Below are positions 7,617-9,626 of a stretch of DNA of 9,626 bases, one piece after another. Each line of letters starts with the position of its first letter. Within the stretch, counting starts at the first letter, position 1. This DNA comes from Actinomycetes bacterium. GTDB lineage: Bacteria; Actinomycetota; Actinomycetes; Actinomycetales; Cellulomonadaceae. The notes under the pieces are model-generated. The model had not been told where the DNA came from, ran no database searches, and saw nothing but the letters and a program-made list of their open reading frames with translations. Location of the stretch: the NCBI GenBank assembly GCA_023418375.1, contig JAEZZV010000337.1:1-9626 (forward strand), given 5' to 3'. A program made the position numbers and the translations under genes.

Positions 7617-7636
7617 CGGCACGACGTCGTGCCGCG
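7615..7636. repeat. 22-bp perfect palindrome upstream of the binding-protein gene
   Basis: The 11-bp arm CGCGGCACGAC is followed immediately by its exact reverse complement, with no spacer. It lies 31 nt upstream of the binding-protein start, just outside the ribosome binding site. A spacer-free palindrome suggests a site for a dimeric DNA-binding protein. In RNA it could form a strong stem with a small loop from the central bases, which might affect initiation or mRNA stability. It does not resemble the 7779-7807 repeat. Confidence 0.6.
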
Positions 7637-7778
7637 GGACATCTCCGTGCCGGAGCAGCCGCATCGCCTGTCGGCGCGGACCAACCTGCCGCGCGGCGGG
7701 TGCCGGAGCGTCTCCCGGCGTGGGGAACGGACCACACCGGGAACCGGCGCCAGCCGCGCGGCCGGTCGTGTCGCCACA

Positions 7779-7807
7779 TCTTCATCGTTGTACAACAACG
7801 ATGAAGA
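7779..7807. promoter_or_regulatory. 29-bp inverted repeat, probable operator of the transporter operon
   Basis: The 13-bp arms TCTTCATCGTTGT (7779-7791) and ACAACGATGAAGA (7795-7807) are exact reverse complements around ACA. An offset inner palindrome GTTGTACAAC (7787-7796) is nested within. The repeat starts 1 bp downstream of the proposed -10 box and covers the expected transcription start, the classic place for a repressor. The adjacent LacI-type regulator is the obvious candidate binder (inference). The odd 3-bp centre means it is not a textbook LacI operator with a central CG. Confidence 0.65.
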
Positions 7808-7808
7808 G

Positions 7809-7838
7809 ACTGTCGCAGCGGCGCCGCGACCCCGTCAA
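7809..7838 (-). promoter_or_regulatory. candidate sigma70-type promoter for the transporter/hydrolase operon
   Basis: On the minus strand TTGACG (complement of 7833-7838, five of six matches to consensus) is followed after 18 nt by GACAGT (complement of 7809-7814, a weak -10). Transcription would start near 7800, inside the 29-bp inverted repeat, giving a leader of about 220 nt. The -35 is convincing; the -10 is poor, which is tolerated in actinobacterial promoters. I see no better promoter closer to the gene. Confidence 0.4.
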
Positions 7839-7841
7839 TGA

Positions 7842-7865
7842 CGGTAGATAACGATTGCGCTACCG
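7842..7865. promoter_or_regulatory. symmetric element CGGTAG-N12-CTACCG just upstream of the promoter
   Basis: CGGTAG (7842-7847) and CTACCG (7860-7865) are exact reverse complements around ATAACGATTGCG. The element ends 3 bp upstream of the proposed -35 box, so it could bind an activator or form a second repressor site. A shorter element with similar ends lies upstream of the regulator gene (9031-9048). The A/T-containing centre with AACG resembles sugar-regulator sites in general, but I cannot assign a protein. Confidence 0.4.
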
Positions 7866-7877
7866 CTGGGCCGGCGG

Positions 7878-7908
7878 ACCGGCCGTCCCGGTCGCGGCGG
7901 CCACCGCG
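7878..7908 (-). terminator. possible GC-rich terminator after the LacI-type regulator gene
   Basis: Two adjacent short stems lie 32-62 nt beyond the regulator stop: CGCGG/CCGCG (7893-7897 with 7904-7908) and ACCGG/CCGGT (7878-7882 with 7888-7892). No T-tract follows. They may terminate the regulator transcript before the operon promoter. Similar stems occur readily in DNA of this composition, so support is weak. Confidence 0.3.
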
Positions 7909-7939
7909 GCGTCGATCCGGACCTGGGTGCGCGCCGGCG

Positions 7940-8971
7940 TCAGGCGCGCGGGGGCGTGCTCCCGCGTTCGACGATCTGCATGTCCGCCAGGTGCAGCACG
8001 GCCTCGGGCCGACCGACCGACCCCGCGGCCCCGCGCTCGCGGACCCGCCGGCACAGCAGCTCGACGGCGACACGCGCGATCTCCCGGCGCCCCGGGTCCA
8101 CGGTGGTCAGCGGGGGCACGGTGAACCGGGCGTCCTCGATGTCGTCGAACCCGACGACGGCGACGTCCTCGGGGATCCGCCGGCCGCGCACCTGGAGCGC
8201 GAACATCGCACCCATCGCGAGGGCGTCGTTGAAGGCGAGGACGCCGTCGACCTCCACGCCCGCGTCGAGGATGGACGACATCGCGAGCGCGCCGTTGCCC
8301 CGGTGCCAGCCGTCGTCGGCCCAGCCGAACAACGACTCGTCGACGGACAGGCCGCGCGCCTCCAGCGCCTGCCGGTAGCCCGCGAAGCGCAGCGCCGCCG
8401 AACCGGCGCCCTGCGCGTGCAGCATGCCGATGACGGCGATCCGCTTCCGGCCGTGGTCCAGCAGCAGGTCGGTCGCCGCGCGGGCACCCTCGGTGTTGCG
8501 CATCGTCACGTGGTCGACGCGCGGGGAGAACATCTGCTCGCCGAGGAGCACGAGGGGGTAGTCGACCTCGAGCAGGCCCGCGTCGCTCTGCTCGAGCGCC
8601 GCCGGGCTGAAGAGCAGCCCGTCGATGAGGCCGCGACCCGACTCGCGCAGCGCGGCGAGCTCGCCGTCCCGGGTGAAGCCGGTCGGCTCGATGAGGACCT
8701 GGACGTCGTGGTCGCGCGCGGCCGCGAGGATGTCGTCGGCGAGCTCGCCGAAGTACGGCTGCCCGAGCTCGGGCACGGCGAGGCCGATCATCCCGGTGCG
8801 CCCGGAGCGCAGGCTGCGGGCCGTCACGTTGACCTGGTAGCCGAGCTGGTCGATGGCGGCGAGCACGCGGTTCCGCGTGGTGTCGCGGATGTACGGGTAG
8901 CCGTTGAGGACGTTGGAGACCGTCTTCACCGAGACACCGGCGAGGGCGGCGACGTCCACCATCGTCGCCAC
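7940..8971 (-). CDS. LacI-family transcriptional regulator, likely repressor of the pentose-oligosaccharide operon
   Basis: With the chosen GTG start the protein has 343 residues, the usual length for the family. The helix-turn-helix is at about 4-24 (MVDVAALAGVSVKTVSNVLN), with recognition helix SVKTVSNVLNG. The hinge is VNVTARSLRSGRTG (47-60), and its Leu54 would insert into the operator minor groove. A periplasmic-binding-protein-like effector domain follows, with family blocks RIAVIGML, DGVLAFNDALAMGAMFAL and DVAVVGFDDIEDARFTVPPLTTV. It is co-oriented with the transporter operon and separated by 356 bp that hold candidate operators, so it probably senses the imported sugar or a hydrolysis product. 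The start could instead be ATG at 8977 (MPVATM), but the GGAGGA then touches the start codon, whereas the GTG two codons later has ideal 6-nt spacing and gives the typical MATM-DVAALAGVS beginning. Confidence 0.93.
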   Translation of the reverse strand: MATMVDVAALAGVSVKTVSNVLNGYPYIRDTTRNRVLAAIDQLGYQVNVTARSLRSGRTGMIGLAVPELGQPYFGELADDILAAARDHDVQVLIEPTGFTRDGELAALRESGRGLIDGLLFSPAALEQSDAGLLEVDYPLVLLGEQMFSPRVDHVTMRNTEGARAATDLLLDHGRKRIAVIGMLHAQGAGSAALRFAGYRQALEARGLSVDESLFGWADDGWHRGNGALAMSSILDAGVEVDGVLAFNDALAMGAMFALQVRGRRIPEDVAVVGFDDIEDARFTVPPLTTVDPGRREIARVAVELLCRRVRERGAAGSVGRPEAVLHLADMQIVERGSTPPRA

Positions 8972-8977
8972 GGGCAT

Positions 8978-8983
8978 TCCTCC
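8978..8983 (-). promoter_or_regulatory. ribosome binding site GGAGGA that decides the regulator start
   Basis: GGAGGA on the minus strand abuts the ATG at 8977 with no spacer, lies 6 nt from the GTG at 8971 and 15 nt from the ATG at 8962. Only the GTG has normal spacing. Confidence 0.6.
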
Positions 8984-9030
8984 GCTCGTTCCGGGGAGTC
9001 GACCGCGGGTCCCGACCGGAACCGCTGCGG

Positions 9031-9048
9031 CGGTCAGCGAATCTACCG
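9031..9048. promoter_or_regulatory. candidate autoregulatory element and -10 box upstream of the regulator gene
   Basis: The stretch CGGTCAGCGAATCTACCG has partly symmetric ends and resembles the minus strand of 7842-7865 (CGGTAGCGCAAT, ending in CTACCG) with six central bases missing. On the minus strand it contains TAGATT (complement of 9040-9045), a four-of-six match to a -10 box, but no -35 is visible at normal spacing. If real, it would place the regulator under control of a factor shared with the transporter promoter. Confidence 0.3.
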
Positions 9049-9082
9049 GATCCCGCGCGGCGGGCGGGCAGGACCGTCCGCA

Positions 9083-9115
9083 ACCGCGTCCCCGCCGTGT
9101 CCCGACCGCGTCCCC
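9083..9115. repeat. two 11-bp direct repeats ACCGCGTCCCC at 22-bp spacing
   Basis: ACCGCGTCCCC occurs at 9083-9093 and again at 9105-9115. The 22-bp period equals about two helical turns, so both copies face the same side of the DNA. They lie about 80-110 bp upstream of the rightward membrane-protein gene and could be tandem regulator sites. They may equally be low-complexity G+C-rich DNA. Confidence 0.35.
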
Positions 9116-9194
9116 CTCGCCACGGCGGGCCGTCCCCGGGCCGCCTCTCCTCAGGAGGCCTCGCCTCGGGCCGATACATCCGGTGGAGGTTCCG

Positions 9195-9626
9195 ATGACG
9201 ACTGGTCGCGGCCCGCGGCCGCGTCGCCCCGGTACGACCGCCTGGCTGATGCTGGCGGTCGGCCTCGCCGTCGCCGCCGTCCGGGTCGGCCTCGTCGCCG
9301 CCGGCCCCGGCTGGGCCCGGCTGGGCCTCGTCGTGGACGCGGCCGCCGCCGTGGCCGCCGCCGTGGGCGCGCGCTCGGTCCTCGCCGGGCGCCGGGACCG
9401 CCAGAGCCGGCTCGCGTGGGTGCTGCTCATGGCGTTCCCGTGCGTGTGGCTGGTGGCACCGGTCACCTGGCTGGTGGGCGCGCCCGACGTCGTCGCGGAC
9501 GTCGCGCGCGCGGCTGCGGTGCTCCTGGTGGGCGGCTCCTGGTGGTTCGCCTCGCGCGTGGGCGGCACGCTGTCGCGCGTGCGGCCGGCGGTGGACGGAG
9601 GCATCGGCGCGGCGGCCGCGGTGATC
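9195..9626 (+). CDS. multi-pass membrane protein, N-terminal part only, cut by window end
   Basis: 144 codons are open from the ATG at 9195 to the right edge. The start is supported by GGAGGT (9185-9190), 4 nt upstream. A short basic cytoplasmic N-terminus (MTTGRGPRPRRPG) is followed by four Ala/Val/Leu-rich segments, at about residues 15-36, 43-64, 72-94 and 99-119. A further one appears to begin near 134. Charged loops such as AGRRDRQSR (64-72) separate them. No catalytic or binding motif is visible in this part. Actinobacterial GGDEF/EAL signalling proteins and sensor kinases often begin with such an uncharacterised membrane array, but that is only a guess from layout. It is divergent from the LacI-type gene, with 223 bp between them, and is probably unrelated to sugar use. 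Confidence 0.8.
   Translation, partial: MTTGRGPRPRRPGTTAWLMLAVGLAVAAVRVGLVAAGPGWARLGLVVDAAAAVAAAVGARSVLAGRRDRQSRLAWVLLMAFPCVWLVAPVTWLVGAPDVVADVARAAAVLLVGGSWWFASRVGGTLSRVRPAVDGGIGAAAAVI

Larger units (their letters stand above)
7584..7939. other. 356-bp intergenic regulatory region between LacI-type regulator and transporter operon
   Basis: No credible gene lies here. On the operon strand, from upstream to downstream, it holds GC hairpins after the regulator stop (7878-7908), a symmetric element (7842-7865), a candidate promoter (7809-7838) and a 29-bp inverted repeat (7779-7807). A G+C-rich leader of about 200 nt follows, with short stems (for example 7743-7748 with 7761-7766, and CTCCG/CGGAG at 7643-7655), then a 22-bp perfect palindrome (7615-7636), a 12-bp partial match to the operator core (7605-7616), and the ribosome binding site of the binding protein. 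The stretch 7779-7860 contains the most A/T-rich DNA of the region. Confidence 0.75.

Noticed and set aside
7580..7798. A 72-codon frame covering the operon leader from a TTG, ending in an ATGA overlap with the binding-protein start
   Set aside because: It has no ribosome binding site at the TTG and an Arg-rich, random-looking composition. The stop/start overlap is suggestive of a coupled leader peptide, but coincidence is more likely.
9136..9160. Inverted repeat CTCCT-C-AGGAG in the divergent spacer
   Set aside because: The arms are only 5 bp and composed of the common AGGAG motif; no context supports a function.
7940..9604. Extension of the regulator to 554 residues
   Set aside because: The extra N-terminal part reads through the divergent spacer and antisense of the membrane-protein gene. 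The helix-turn-helix begins directly after the start near 8971, as in all LacI-type proteins.
1..9626. CRISPR arrays, tRNA or rRNA genes, insertion sequences, phage or defence genes
   Set aside because: No regularly spaced repeats, cloverleaf-like structures, transposase or defence-protein motifs are visible on either strand.

Overview
The window is very G+C-rich, has short intergenic gaps, and uses several GTG starts. Its gene content fits a saprophytic Actinomycetota, most likely Micrococcales and Cellulomonas-like. That placement is inferred from composition and gene style, not from a marker gene.

Layout, left to right. (1) 1-940, minus: the N-terminal part of a DUF808 (YedI-like) membrane protein that runs off the left edge. 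(2) 941-1118: a spacer with a perfect 16-bp GC stem-loop directly after the next operon, probably its terminator, and a second small hairpin. (3) 1119-7583, minus: a compact sugar-utilisation operon. In transcription order it encodes a lipoprotein solute-binding protein (7583-6258), two CUT1-type ABC permeases (6243-5233 and 5233-4331, joined by a TGATG stop/start overlap), a GH51 alpha-L-arabinofuranosidase (4246-2714) and a GH39 beta-xylosidase-like hydrolase (2690-1119). (4) 7584-7939: a 356-bp regulatory region with a candidate promoter, a 29-bp inverted repeat at its predicted transcription start, a 22-bp perfect palindrome near the first ribosome binding site, and other symmetric elements. 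(5) 7940-8971, minus: a LacI-family regulator. (6) 8972-9194: a divergent spacer. (7) 9195-9626, plus: the N-terminus of a multi-pass membrane protein cut by the right edge.

How the genes work together (inference from families and synteny). The binding protein captures a short pentose oligosaccharide, most plausibly from arabinoxylan or arabinan, and the two permeases import it. No ATPase gene is present, so a shared MsiK-type ATPase encoded elsewhere probably powers transport. The two hydrolases have no export signal. They would act in the cytoplasm, GH51 removing arabinofuranosyl groups and GH39 releasing xylose. The LacI-type protein would repress the operon until the sugar appears.

I see no RNA genes, CRISPR arrays, insertion sequences, phage genes or defence genes. 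The protein-coding part is a well-known type of locus. The most interesting material is the symmetric DNA around the operon promoter.
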